Assembly: GCF_900169565.1 (NCBI RefSeq)
Contig: NZ_LT828648.1
Span: 588,876-652,875 of the forward strand
Reading direction: 5' to 3'
Length of the DNA: 64,000 nt
DNA from: Nitrospira japonica
Lineage (GTDB): Bacteria; Nitrospirota; Nitrospiria; Nitrospirales; Nitrospiraceae
Part shown: in pieces, positions 53,353-61,154 of the stretch
How the letters are laid out: the number at the start of each line of letters is the position of its first letter
Numbering within the stretch: position 1 is the first letter of the stretch
The notes under the pieces: generated by a model
Told to the model about the DNA's origin: nothing
Databases searched by the model: none
What the model saw: only the letters and a program-made list of their open reading frames with translations
Position numbers and translations under genes: made by a program

Positions 53353-53877
53353 TTACTTGTCTGAATGCCCCGGGAACTTGTGGCCGACCGACTGCGGAAA
53401 CGACACGGTTCCATCAGGGAATTCCAAGCCCGGCTGCCAGAGATGATAGATGACGCCGTCCGTTTCCATGGCGGCCTCAGCCACCTTCGCGGCCTGATCG
53501 TCTGGCATGTCTAGTACCTTGACGCGCCCCGTCGCGATTTCCACCCGATGGTCATGGAAATAGCGATGCCACTGAATTGCAGGAAGCTTTCTCGTCAGGT
53601 CCTTCGCAACGAAATATTCGATGCCGACCAACTTGGCCTTGGGATCGGTCGACTCAAAAAGCAGGCATTGGAAGACCTTGTCGGAAACCGGCTTGCAGTA
53701 ATGATGGTATGGTCCCCCGGGCTCTCCGTTGGCCATCACATGAGGAGCGATGACATGAATGTCATACCCGTCGGCCGGTGATTTTGGTTCACCGGCGACC
53801 GCTTCCGTGAGAAGCAGCCAAGCCGATCCGATCACCGCAAGCACGAACACAGTGAGCATTCGCTGTTTCATGACCAT
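53353..53877 (-). CDS. Exported DUF1264 (OBAP-like) protein
   Basis: A 174-residue product with a Sec signal (FVLAVIGSAWLLLTEAVAG) and the DUF1264 domain, seen in GYDIHVIAPHVMANGEPGGPYHHYCKPVSDK, VGIEYFVAKDL, LPAIQWHRYFHDHRVEI and GVIYHLWQPG. Plant homologues are oil-body-associated proteins; the bacterial role is unknown. His-rich motifs suggest metal binding. AGGAGGTGC precedes the ATG; a second ATG two codons later has better spacing. A promoter lies about 70 bases upstream. Confidence 0.8.
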   Translation of the reverse strand: MVMKQRMLTVFVLAVIGSAWLLLTEAVAGEPKSPADGYDIHVIAPHVMANGEPGGPYHHYCKPVSDKVFQCLLFESTDPKAKLVGIEYFVAKDLTRKLPAIQWHRYFHDHRVEIATGRVKVLDMPDDQAAKVAEAAMETDGVIYHLWQPGLEFPDGTVSFPQSVGHKFPGHSDK

Positions 53878-53948
53878 GCACCTCCTGTAATGAGTGATTG
53901 TACGGCGCCACCACATGCCGGCCGGTCTTTCAACGAGGTTGGGGGACC

Positions 53949-53978
53949 GGTATACCCTGAGAGTCATCCCATTGACAA
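53949..53978 (-). promoter_or_regulatory. Sigma70-type promoter of the DUF1264/cytochrome operon
   Basis: On the minus strand TTGTCA and GTATAC are separated by 17 bases (or TATACC by 18). The distance to the start codon is about 70 bases. Confidence 0.5.
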
Positions 53979-54237
53979 AGGATTCGGTAAGGTTTTATCC
54001 CCATTTTTGCCGATTCCGCAACCGTCCGTCTTCCGTTACGGCATCGGCAATAGTCGGCATGTGTGGGAAACAGACCCCCCGGAAGCTAAAAAAAGCGGAG
54101 AAAAACGAAAAATAATGTATCCACAGCTATCTAAAGCGTCTAGGGGGCTTCCCAGTGGCCCGTTTTTATTTTAAGATTTACCCTAGGTCCATTTGCAGGG
54201 GGCGCACCGTAGGCCCATTCGTACATAAGGAATCATT
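53979..54237 (+). other. Non-coding region with 8-bp inverted repeat and T-tract hairpin
   Basis: TTGCCGAT (54007-54014) and ATCGGCAA (54043-54050) form a perfect inverted repeat with a 28-base spacer. An A-rich stretch follows, then a GGGC...GCCC hairpin before TTTTTATTTT (54145-54173). A weak plus-strand promoter TTGACA-N17-TTATCC is possible at 53972-54000. This could be a small RNA or the leader of the next gene. Confidence 0.3.
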
Positions 54238-54450
54238 ATGCCTAAGCGTCATAAGTCTATGTCAGAATTCGCACATAGCACATTGTCCCTCACCGAATTC
54301 CTCGAGGAAGATCCGGATCTGGATATCGTCGAGCAGATTTTCATTGAAAATCACATATATGTGGTCCGTTCTGCCTATGGGGCTTGGAAGAGGCGCCATC
54401 CGAGCGAGCGCAATCACACCGGGGAATCCTCAAAAAAGAGGAGTTCCTGA
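54238..54450 (+). CDS. Hypothetical 70-residue protein
   Basis: A short, soluble protein with an acidic middle (SLTEFLEEDPDLDIVEQIFI) and a basic C-terminus (WKRRHPSERNHTGESSKKRSS). TAAGGAA precedes the ATG. No family recognised. AT-rich flanks and codon use unlike the neighbours suggest acquired DNA. Translation is plausible but unproven. Confidence 0.4.
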   Translation: MPKRHKSMSEFAHSTLSLTEFLEEDPDLDIVEQIFIENHIYVVRSAYGAWKRRHPSERNHTGESSKKRSS

Positions 54451-54720
54451 ATTACGTCATTTGTCGGGCTGAATGGCACGACTCTTCTCGACAGCCGGTG
54501 TGGGGCGGACAACCGGTGTGTGTGTCACCGCACAATTATAATGCGGATTTTTCTGCCTGGTGACAGCAGAACTCCACACGTGTCTTGTTGATCAGTCCCA
54601 ATCCACGCTGAAAGCTGCTCTCATACCCGGATGACGTAACCATCTGATATCAGAGGCAACGTCGCGTGACCGACGGAATACCATTTGTGATAGGCTGTCT
54701 GAGGCCACAGGAGCCGATCC

Positions 54721-54966
54721 ATGCGTATCCCGTCGCGAGTGGTCTTTCCATTCGGTTATCGAATATCAGTACGCCAGCTGTCCGATTCTGAAATGGATCG
54801 GCGTGATCCCAATGCGGACGGCATCTGGGATGACGAGCTCAAGATCATCTACCTACGAAAGCGACTCCCGGTCACCAGGCGACGGTACATCCTCGCCCAT
54901 GAGCTGGGCCATGCCTGGCTGGATTGGCAGCACCGTCATCTCGACAACGGAAAGGCCAAGAGCTAG
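54721..54966 (+). CDS. Short ImmA/IrrE-like metallopeptidase
   Basis: An 81-residue protein with the zinc-binding HExxH motif in YILAHELGHAWLDW, preceded by IIYLRKRLPVTRRR as in DUF955 (ImmA/IrrE) peptidases. It is much shorter than typical 150-250 residue family members and has no visible DNA-binding part, so it may be a minimal catalytic domain. It overlaps the convergent EVE gene by four bases. No antitoxin or repressor gene lies next to it. Confidence 0.72.
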   Translation: MRIPSRVVFPFGYRISVRQLSDSEMDRRDPNADGIWDDELKIIYLRKRLPVTRRRYILAHELGHAWLDWQHRHLDNGKAKS

Positions 54967-55460
54967 CCGGTCTTTCTATTTTTCTTTCCCACACCGGCCA
55001 ATTCCAGAATGCAATTCCATTCCGACGGTGTCACGGGCTGGACGGATAATCGAGATCCTTTCCTCAACAGTTCCATCCGCTTGAGGTCCGGCTCTCCCCG
55101 CAATCGGTCCAAGGAGAGGGACACAGGGAACTCCCTCCGATAGCCAAGATCCACCATGTCCCAACGTGGAGCGGATTTCGAACTGCCGGGATCATAGTGA
55201 TGGCTGGATTTGTCGAACTGCGTGTCATCGGCATAGGCCGTGCGCACCACCTCCGCAATACCGACGATGCAAGGCGGATCGGCATTGCTATGGTAGAACA
55301 GTACCTGGTCGCCCAGTACCATCTGCCGCATATAGTTCCTGGCTTGGTAGTTACGCACTCCGTCCCATGAGGTGCGCTGTTTGGGAGACTTGGCCAAATC
55401 CCGAATGGAAAAGACACTCGGTTCCGACTTGACCAACCAGTATCGTCGTGATGCGCTCAT
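54963..55460 (-). CDS. EVE domain-containing protein
   Basis: A 165-residue single EVE domain: YWLVKSEPSVFSI, SWDGVRNYQARNYMRQMVLGDQVLFYHSNADPPCIVGIAEV, and the C-terminal MELLRKGSRLSVQPVTPSEW. EVE domains bind modified bases in DNA or RNA, similar to YTH and PUA domains. GAGGAG lies seven bases before the ATG at 55460. It stands alone, so the target is unknown. Confidence 0.9.
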   Translation of the reverse strand: MSASRRYWLVKSEPSVFSIRDLAKSPKQRTSWDGVRNYQARNYMRQMVLGDQVLFYHSNADPPCIVGIAEVVRTAYADDTQFDKSSHHYDPGSSKSAPRWDMVDLGYRREFPVSLSLDRLRGEPDLKRMELLRKGSRLSVQPVTPSEWNCILELAGVGKKNRKTG

Positions 55461-55540
55461 TCGACACTCCTCACGGGCCATGATATCCCGTGCGTTCAGG
55501 TCTATATTCTCGCAAGAGCCCTACCCTATCGAGGTCATTC

Positions 55541-56353
55541 ATGGAACTGACGCCGTTCCTGTTCGGACTCTATAAGACGGCCAAGTATGTCCTCTATCCA
55601 TTGAGCTGGGTGGTCATCCTTTTGACCATGACGACGTGGCTGCTGCTGCTCCCGTCCACCCCGTCGAGATTGCGCTGGGCCCGGATCGGCTCATGCGCCT
55701 GTCTCTTCACCCTGCTCCTCATCTCCAGCCCGCTCCTTTCCTCGCAATTCATCGGCATGCTCGAAGCCGTCTATCCGGCGACACCGGAACCCGCACAACG
55801 TCCTTTTGATGCGATCGTCGTGTTGGGTGGGGGCATTCTCGATCGCGGCACGCTGCGCCCGAGCGTCGATCTCACCTCCCTATCTCGCGAGCGAACCACC
55901 TGCGGGGCCGATTTGTATCTCCGCGGCTATGCCTCAAAATTGGTCGTGACCGGAGGAGATGCCAGCGTCTTCGGATCCGGCCCCATCGAAGCGGTCGAAA
56001 TGAAGCGATGGGCAAATCGGCTGGGTGTGCCGGATGACGTCATCCTCATCGACAATACGGCCAGAAACACCTATGAGAATGCGACGGCAACCCATCGACT
56101 GTTGCAGGATGCCTCGATCGTCCTGGTGAGTTCGGCAAGTCATCTTCCACGCGCCGCCGCACTGTTCAAGAAACAGGGTTTTCGGGTCACGCCGGTGCCG
56201 TGCGGATATTTTTCCAGGAACCGACCGGGAGACGTCGCGGAAGACTTGACCCTGTTCCAACTCCTGCCCGCCGACTCGGCCATCTCCCACACAAGGGAAG
56301 CGGTCGTGGAAACCATGGGGGCCTTCTTCCATCGTCTGATGGGACAGCTCTGA
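55541..56353 (+). CDS. YdcF/ElyC-type DUF218 membrane protein
   Basis: A 270-residue protein with two N-terminal transmembrane helices and a DUF218 domain: DAIVVLGGGILDRG, ADLYLRGYASKLVVTGGD, DVILIDNTARNTYENA, VLVSSASHLPRAAALFKKQGF. ElyC-type members affect undecaprenyl-phosphate and envelope assembly; others are of unknown function. The ATG at 55541 has GAGGT a few bases upstream. Confidence 0.87.
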   Translation: MELTPFLFGLYKTAKYVLYPLSWVVILLTMTTWLLLLPSTPSRLRWARIGSCACLFTLLLISSPLLSSQFIGMLEAVYPATPEPAQRPFDAIVVLGGGILDRGTLRPSVDLTSLSRERTTCGADLYLRGYASKLVVTGGDASVFGSGPIEAVEMKRWANRLGVPDDVILIDNTARNTYENATATHRLLQDASIVLVSSASHLPRAAALFKKQGFRVTPVPCGYFSRNRPGDVAEDLTLFQLLPADSAISHTREAVVETMGAFFHRLMGQL

Positions 56354-56400
56354 GCCGCGGCCGGCAGCGGACCCGCCCGCATCCGCTCATCCGATGACCC

Positions 56401-56763
56401 CTACGTTCTCCCTTCAAGAAAATCCACCAGCGCCCGATAGGTGAGCTCGCGGATGCGTGCCTTGGATTGTGTCGAGTCGTTGCTGTTGAGTTCCAGCCAG
56501 ACCCGTTGACTGACCCAGTTACGCCCTTCGTTGCACTGAGTCCACATGTCATGAAGAAAATCAGCCGGCAGTCCGACCTGCATGCCTTCGGACTCGATGC
56601 GATCGTCGAGTATCGCCAAGAGATCCGAGAGTGCCTGGTCCGACCGGTACGGCACGGGCGCAAACCCGAAAGACGCCTCAGCGTCGGATTCCTGCCGAGC
56701 CTGCTCGACAAGATCGTGCATATACTCTTTCAATAAACCGATCACGTGCCCCGACCAGGCCAT
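56401..56763 (-). CDS. Hypothetical 120-residue protein
   Basis: A soluble helical protein with no recognised family (YMHDLVEQARQESDAEASFGFAPVPY, DFLHDMWTQCNEGRNWVSQRVW). GAGGAG lies six bases before the ATG, and the codon use fits a real gene. It is a single gene between the YdcF and YkgJ genes, on the opposite strand. Confidence 0.6.
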   Translation of the reverse strand: MAWSGHVIGLLKEYMHDLVEQARQESDAEASFGFAPVPYRSDQALSDLLAILDDRIESEGMQVGLPADFLHDMWTQCNEGRNWVSQRVWLELNSNDSTQSKARIRELTYRALVDFLEGRT

Positions 56764-56992
56764 ACCCGCTCCTCTTCGACATTATGAGGATTGCCGGATA
56801 ACGGAGCAAGACGTGTCATGATCATCGTCGATGCAGGATCGGCCTTCCCGGACGCCCGTTGATCGGTTGACCCTCTCGAGGACGGTTACTTATGATGCTG
56901 ATGAACGGCGGGACGCGAGCGGCGGCAGCCCATTCAATTGAAAGTTTCGGCCCGCACGGATGTTCGTCCGCCGAAGCTCGGAGACGCAGTGC

Positions 56993-57775
56993 ATGACGGA
57001 GCGATTTGAGGTCACGTTGAACACGCCGGCCGGCCGTTTAACGACCGCGCTCGACGTGCCGACGGAATTCATTCCGATCACCGCCGTCGTACCGATCGCC
57101 CGTCGATTGGGCGAGGAAGCGGGCCACCTCGAGGAATATCAGGCCCGTGAAAGGGGACAGACGATTTCCTGCCGGATGGGCTGCGCCGCCTGTTGCCGTA
57201 TGCTCGTCCCTGTCTCGCCTCCGGAGGCTTTCGCCCTCAGGCACTATATCGAACAACTTCCCGCCGAACGGCGGATGCGGGTGACCGAGCGTCTCGCGGA
57301 AAGCCGGATGACCTTGGAAGCTCATGGATTGTGGGATCGCCTTTGGGCGATCGCCGATGCCGGCAAGGCCGTCTCCGACGAGGAATTGGATCCGCTCAAC
57401 CGGGCCTATTACGCGCTCCGTCATCCCTGCCCGTTTCTCGAAAACGAGATCTGCGGCATTTATGAGGCCAGACCCGCAGCCTGTCGTGAGCTGCAAGTGA
57501 CCTCCCCGGCCGAATACTGCGCGGACCTCGTGAACAACCCCGTGGTGGCATTGCCAGTTTCCATGCGGATCGGAACCATCTTGGGACTGTTGTGGGCAAG
57601 CGTGACCGGAACATCTCCCAGACTCGTTCCTCTCCCCGTCGCGCTCGACTGGGCCGGCAAGCACAACGGGCCAGCCGGCCGAACGTGGCCCGGATCCCAG
57701 TTGATCGATGAACTGCTGGATAAAATGTGGCGTTTTCTTAGCCAGGAATTCGAGGCCAGAAAGGTCAAGCCGTGA
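56993..57775 (+). CDS. YkgJ-type cysteine-cluster protein
   Basis: A 260-residue protein with the CxxxCxxCC-type cluster SCRMGCAACCRMLVPVSPPEA and the second part PCPFLENEICGIYEARPAACRE, typical of YkgJ-family zinc/iron-cluster proteins. C-terminal 80 residues are an extension. Function unknown. The ATG at 56993 has GGAGA at a good distance and is preferred to the ATG at 56960. It precedes the thrH-like gene by 78 bases. Confidence 0.82.
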   Translation: MTERFEVTLNTPAGRLTTALDVPTEFIPITAVVPIARRLGEEAGHLEEYQARERGQTISCRMGCAACCRMLVPVSPPEAFALRHYIEQLPAERRMRVTERLAESRMTLEAHGLWDRLWAIADAGKAVSDEELDPLNRAYYALRHPCPFLENEICGIYEARPAACRELQVTSPAEYCADLVNNPVVALPVSMRIGTILGLLWASVTGTSPRLVPLPVALDWAGKHNGPAGRTWPGSQLIDELLDKMWRFLSQEFEARKVKP

Positions 57776-57853
57776 GGTTCACGGCCGAACGGATCGGCGC
57801 CTCAACTATGCGATCGAAAGTTCCGCGTCTATCCACACAGTGAAAGGAGCAGC

Positions 57854-58474
57854 ATGCAGAAGCCTGTCATCGCCTGTCTAGACCTGGAAGGCGTCCTGGT
57901 ACCCGAAATTTGGATCAACGTCGCGCAGAAGACCGGCATCGAGGAGTTGAAGATCACCACGCGAGAAATGCCCGATTACGACGCGTTGATGAAACGTCGT
58001 CTGGCGATTCTCAAGGAACATAGCCTCGCCATCGCGGATATCCAGGCGGTGATCGACAAGATGGGCCCGCTGGAAGGCGCGCCCGCCTTCGTCGCATGGC
58101 TGCGCGAGCGCTGCCAGGTGATCATCCTTTCGGATACGTTCTATCAGTTCGCCTTGCCGCTCATGCGCCAGTTGGACTTTCCGACGCTCTTTTGCAATCA
58201 GTTGGAAATCGATCCGCGGGGGAACATTCTCGCGCATCACATGCGGATGCCGAATCAGAAAAAACATTCGGTCGCGGCATTCAAGTCCTTGAACTTCTTC
58301 ACCATGGCGGCAGGGGACGCGTACAACGATACCGCCATGCTCGGCGAGGCCGACGCGGGATTTTTCTTCCGGCCCCCCGACCATCTTCCGAAGGAATTTC
58401 CCCAGTTTCCGGTGACGCAGACCTACAAGGAATTGCAGATGCAGTTCGGCAAGGCGGGGAACCTTCGACCATAA
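57854..58474 (+). CDS. thrH: ThrH phosphoserine phosphatase / homoserine kinase
   Basis: A 206-residue HAD-superfamily enzyme that matches ThrH throughout: CLDLEGVLVPEIW (motif I with the two Asp/Glu residues in the ThrH-typical DLEGVL form), IILSDTFYQFALPL (motif II), KKHSVAAFKSL (motif III Lys) and AAGDAYNDTAML (motif IV). ThrH hydrolyses phosphoserine and can transfer the phosphate to homoserine. GAAAGGAG precedes the ATG. Confidence 0.9.
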   Translation: MQKPVIACLDLEGVLVPEIWINVAQKTGIEELKITTREMPDYDALMKRRLAILKEHSLAIADIQAVIDKMGPLEGAPAFVAWLRERCQVIILSDTFYQFALPLMRQLDFPTLFCNQLEIDPRGNILAHHMRMPNQKKHSVAAFKSLNFFTMAAGDAYNDTAMLGEADAGFFFRPPDHLPKEFPQFPVTQTYKELQMQFGKAGNLRP

Positions 58475-58548
58475 ATCCGCACGTGGCAGGTCGGCGTGGC
58501 GACGCCGACCGCCGGGGTTCCGGAAGCGGACGCGGTTTCAGCGGTGTG

Positions 58549-60264
58549 CTAGAAGTTCAACCACAACTGCACGACGCCCCAGTCCTGGTCTTTGTTCGTG
58601 CCGAGGTTGTTTCTGACGTAGGCGCCGGAAAAGAAGTGGCCGTAGAGGGCGGACAGGGACACTTTGCCGTCCGCGAACATGCGGGTCCAGGCGACGTCGA
58701 CTTCGTTGCCCACGTGATTCGTTGTATTGTCGGGCCTCGAAAAGACCAGCACGCTCTGCGATCCCCGATACCAGTTGTCCCGCGCGTTCGGCAGATAGTG
58801 CATCTGCGCCCAAAGTTCGACATGGTCACGCCGACTCGGCCTCGCCTGGATATTGACTTGCGGCTGGATCGAATTCTTCCAGGCCGAGTTGAGCATGAAC
58901 CCGGTATGAATGAAGTTGGTGGGGAAAAAGTTCTCGAATATATTGGCCGTCCGGCAGGCATAACCGGCCTGCGCCGTCCCGCCCACCGAACAGTTTGCGT
59001 TTCCGTCTCCGGAAGCATAGTCGAAGCCGATGGCCACGCGAGGCTTCCATTCCCATTCGTACCAGGTATATCCAAGCCAGTTTCGCGTCGCCCAGGCGTT
59101 GATGCTGACGTTGCGCTGATTGTCGATCCCCAACCCGTCCGCCATGTGCCCGAACTGCCAGGCGGTTTCGTTGATGGCGTCCCAGTTCCCTCTTCGTAGC
59201 TCCGTGCGGTTGCCGATCATGTGCCGAATCTGTTGTGAATGCTTGGGAGTACCAAGACCCTGCGCCGCGTTGTCTGCCGAATTGTAGTTATTCCTGTAAT
59301 ACACATAGAACGGCTCGATCAGAAACCCTGAAACCGACTTCAACTGGTTGTAGAAGATGATCATATCGGCGTCGATATTGGCGCTGCCGTTGTTGAGCGT
59401 GTTGCCGCCGGGGTTTGAAATATTATTCTGTACACTGCCTACCGGAGCGGCCTGTCCGATATCGGACTCCGAATTGCGGAACCATCCCAGGTATGAATCG
59501 AATTTCTTGGTGCTGTAGCTCATCATGACGCCGTCATGCGAATAGCCGGTGTTGGCCCAATCGAAGTGGCCGAACAGTGAATTGTTGCCGAACACCAAGT
59601 ATTGCCGGCCCGCCTTCACACCGAGACCCCTGACCCCGGCCAGATCACGGATCAGCATATAGGCGGCCCGGACACCGAGGCGACCGTTGTTTCCGGCGCC
59701 GCCGGAGACTGCGCCGTTGTGATTCAAGGGATCGCCGCCGTCCCCGCCGTTCAGGTTGCTGCCGTTGGCGCCCCAGGTCGCGCTGTCGATGATTTCCATG
59801 TAAAAATTGACGTCGGGAGACAAATCGTAGCCGACGCCCAGCCGAGCCCACTGCTGGATATAGAAGTCGCTGGCGCTTTTCCCGGGATTGGCCAGACCGG
59901 CCTGGCCGTTCGTGCTTGTCGGGCTGGCTCCGCCGGCCCCATTGAAACCGCCGAAACTGTTGCAAGCGCCGCCGATCGGAGACGCGCCACCGAAGCAGGT
60001 GCCGTTGCGCCATTCCGGCCGCACCCGGAGGTCGGCCCGCATCCAAAAATTCTTGAGATCGAAGTTCCGGCCGATGGCCGGGTCGTACAGCTCGTAGGCC
60101 TCTTTTTGCGGAATGGCTCGCTGAATGCCGTCCTGGTCGACGATGGTCTCGCCCGCGGGGATTTCGAAGGTGGCATCGGCCACGGTCGGCAGACCGGTGA
60201 CGAAACACGCACCCAGCAGTCCGCACAGGAGTGAGCGCGCCCAGACAGACACTCTGCTCGTCAT
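58549..60264 (-). CDS. Alginate-export-family outer-membrane porin
   Basis: A 571-residue beta-barrel protein with a Sec signal (CGLLGACFVTGLPTVADA), many alternating hydrophobic/hydrophilic strands, aromatic girdle residues and a C-terminal VVQLWLNF ending in Phe, the outer-membrane insertion signal. Glycine/asparagine-rich loops mark extracellular turns. Its C-terminal 150 residues are paralogous to the porin entering at the right edge (FENFFPTN, ARDNWYRGSQ, VSWTRMFADGKV). It follows an exported-protein gene and a terminator, so it may be expressed partly by read-through from the sigma54 promoter. Probable substrates are small anions or sugars; unproven. Confidence 0.85.
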   Translation of the reverse strand: MTSRVSVWARSLLCGLLGACFVTGLPTVADATFEIPAGETIVDQDGIQRAIPQKEAYELYDPAIGRNFDLKNFWMRADLRVRPEWRNGTCFGGASPIGGACNSFGGFNGAGGASPTSTNGQAGLANPGKSASDFYIQQWARLGVGYDLSPDVNFYMEIIDSATWGANGSNLNGGDGGDPLNHNGAVSGGAGNNGRLGVRAAYMLIRDLAGVRGLGVKAGRQYLVFGNNSLFGHFDWANTGYSHDGVMMSYSTKKFDSYLGWFRNSESDIGQAAPVGSVQNNISNPGGNTLNNGSANIDADMIIFYNQLKSVSGFLIEPFYVYYRNNYNSADNAAQGLGTPKHSQQIRHMIGNRTELRRGNWDAINETAWQFGHMADGLGIDNQRNVSINAWATRNWLGYTWYEWEWKPRVAIGFDYASGDGNANCSVGGTAQAGYACRTANIFENFFPTNFIHTGFMLNSAWKNSIQPQVNIQARPSRRDHVELWAQMHYLPNARDNWYRGSQSVLVFSRPDNTTNHVGNEVDVAWTRMFADGKVSLSALYGHFFSGAYVRNNLGTNKDQDWGVVQLWLNF

Positions 60265-60324
60265 TCAGCAAACATGGACGGCGAGTGGTCCAACGGATCG
60301 TGCTCTTCGTTCCGGAAGCCCAAA

Positions 60325-60362
60325 AATCCCCGCTGAGAATCGTATGATTCCGAGCGGGGATT
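60325..60362 (-). terminator. Intrinsic terminator between small exported gene and porin gene
   Basis: AATCCCCGCT pairs with AGCGGGGATT, with an inner GAATC/GATTC stem and GTAT loop. On the minus strand TTTTT follows. It lies 31 bases after the stop at 60393 and may attenuate transcription into the porin gene. The core is nearly identical to the terminator at 62932. Confidence 0.8.
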
Positions 60363-60392
60363 CGGCCTGAACGGTGGACGAAGTGCCGATCG

Positions 60393-60899
60393 TCAGAAGG
60401 AAAGACTGGCCCGCTCCTCCATGTCGCGCAAGAACTCCTCCTCCTTGTTCACTTCGGCTTCTCCCTTGGCCCTCACATGCCGATCGCGGGCGTGATACTC
60501 GTCCGGAGTGACCCGATAACAGAAGTTCCACAACGCCTCGGCGCTGTGCTCGTCTACCCCGCCCATACGAACCTCCAGCATGGTCATGAACTGATTCACT
60601 CCGTCATAGGTGGCACGCCGATCACCGGCTCGATAGCGGTTCCGCACCTTGATCATTTGATCGAGATACGGCTGATAATTCCCCTCGATCACCTGCTTAT
60701 CGGCCAACGTTTGATAGGTGAGCACCTGTCCCATCAATTCTTCGACCCACGCCGTCGACTTCTGGTCGCTGAGCCACAGCACCGGCTGACCCTGACCGGT
60801 CACATCCGTGGAGGCGGCCGATGCCGCCTGCGCACCCATCACTGTCGCCGCACTGAACACCGCCAGGGCAAGATAGCGTCCGCATCGTTCGAGTTTCAT
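60393..60899 (-). CDS. Exported protein under sigma54 control
   Basis: A 168-residue protein with a Sec signal (FSAATVMGAQAASA) and a helical mature part (WVEELMGQVLTYQTLADKQVIEG, FMTMLEVRMGGVDEHSAEALWNFCYRV). Function and family unknown; the charged C-terminus ends in ASLSF. GGAGG lies five bases before the ATG at 60899, which fixes the start. A consensus sigma54 promoter lies about 65 bases upstream, and the gene for a sigma54 activator lies directly upstream on the same strand. Confidence 0.68.
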   Translation of the reverse strand: MKLERCGRYLALAVFSAATVMGAQAASAASTDVTGQGQPVLWLSDQKSTAWVEELMGQVLTYQTLADKQVIEGNYQPYLDQMIKVRNRYRAGDRRATYDGVNQFMTMLEVRMGGVDEHSAEALWNFCYRVTPDEYHARDRHVRAKGEAEVNKEEEFLRDMEERASLSF

Positions 60900-60962
60900 G
60901 ATTCCTCCATCACGGCTTGATGTTGAGTCGAGTGTGCAATGCTGATTTACCAATGTGCATCA

Positions 60963-60977
60963 GCAATGATGGTGCCA
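60963..60977 (-). promoter_or_regulatory. Consensus sigma54 promoter
   Basis: On the minus strand TGGCAC-N5-TTGCT is an exact match to the sigma54 -24/-12 consensus. It drives the exported-protein gene at 60899, and probably the porin beyond it. The GAF-AAA-Fis activator gene ends 180 bases upstream, and palindromic sites lie between. Confidence 0.87.
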
Positions 60978-61059
60978 AACACAATAAATGCTACATCATT
61001 GAAAAACTTGTACCTTTTACAAATAATGTGGAAGCGATGCTCGCGTGACGTTATATAAA

Positions 61060-61092
61060 ACGGTGGCGCACCGTTAATAAAAACGGTTACCG
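61060..61092. promoter_or_regulatory. Two palindromic putative enhancer sites
   Basis: ACGGTG-GCG-CACCGT (61060-61074) and CGGT-T-ACCG (61084-61092) share the ACGGT/ACCGT half-sites and lie 85-130 bases upstream of the sigma54 promoter. This position and symmetry fit the binding sites of a Fis-type activator dimer, most likely the one encoded next door. Confidence 0.7.
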
Positions 61093-61154
61093 GGCTCTAT
61101 CATTTTCGGCGTGGTCGTGGTTACCGCTGGAAGGCGAAATTCACAAGACAGGTA

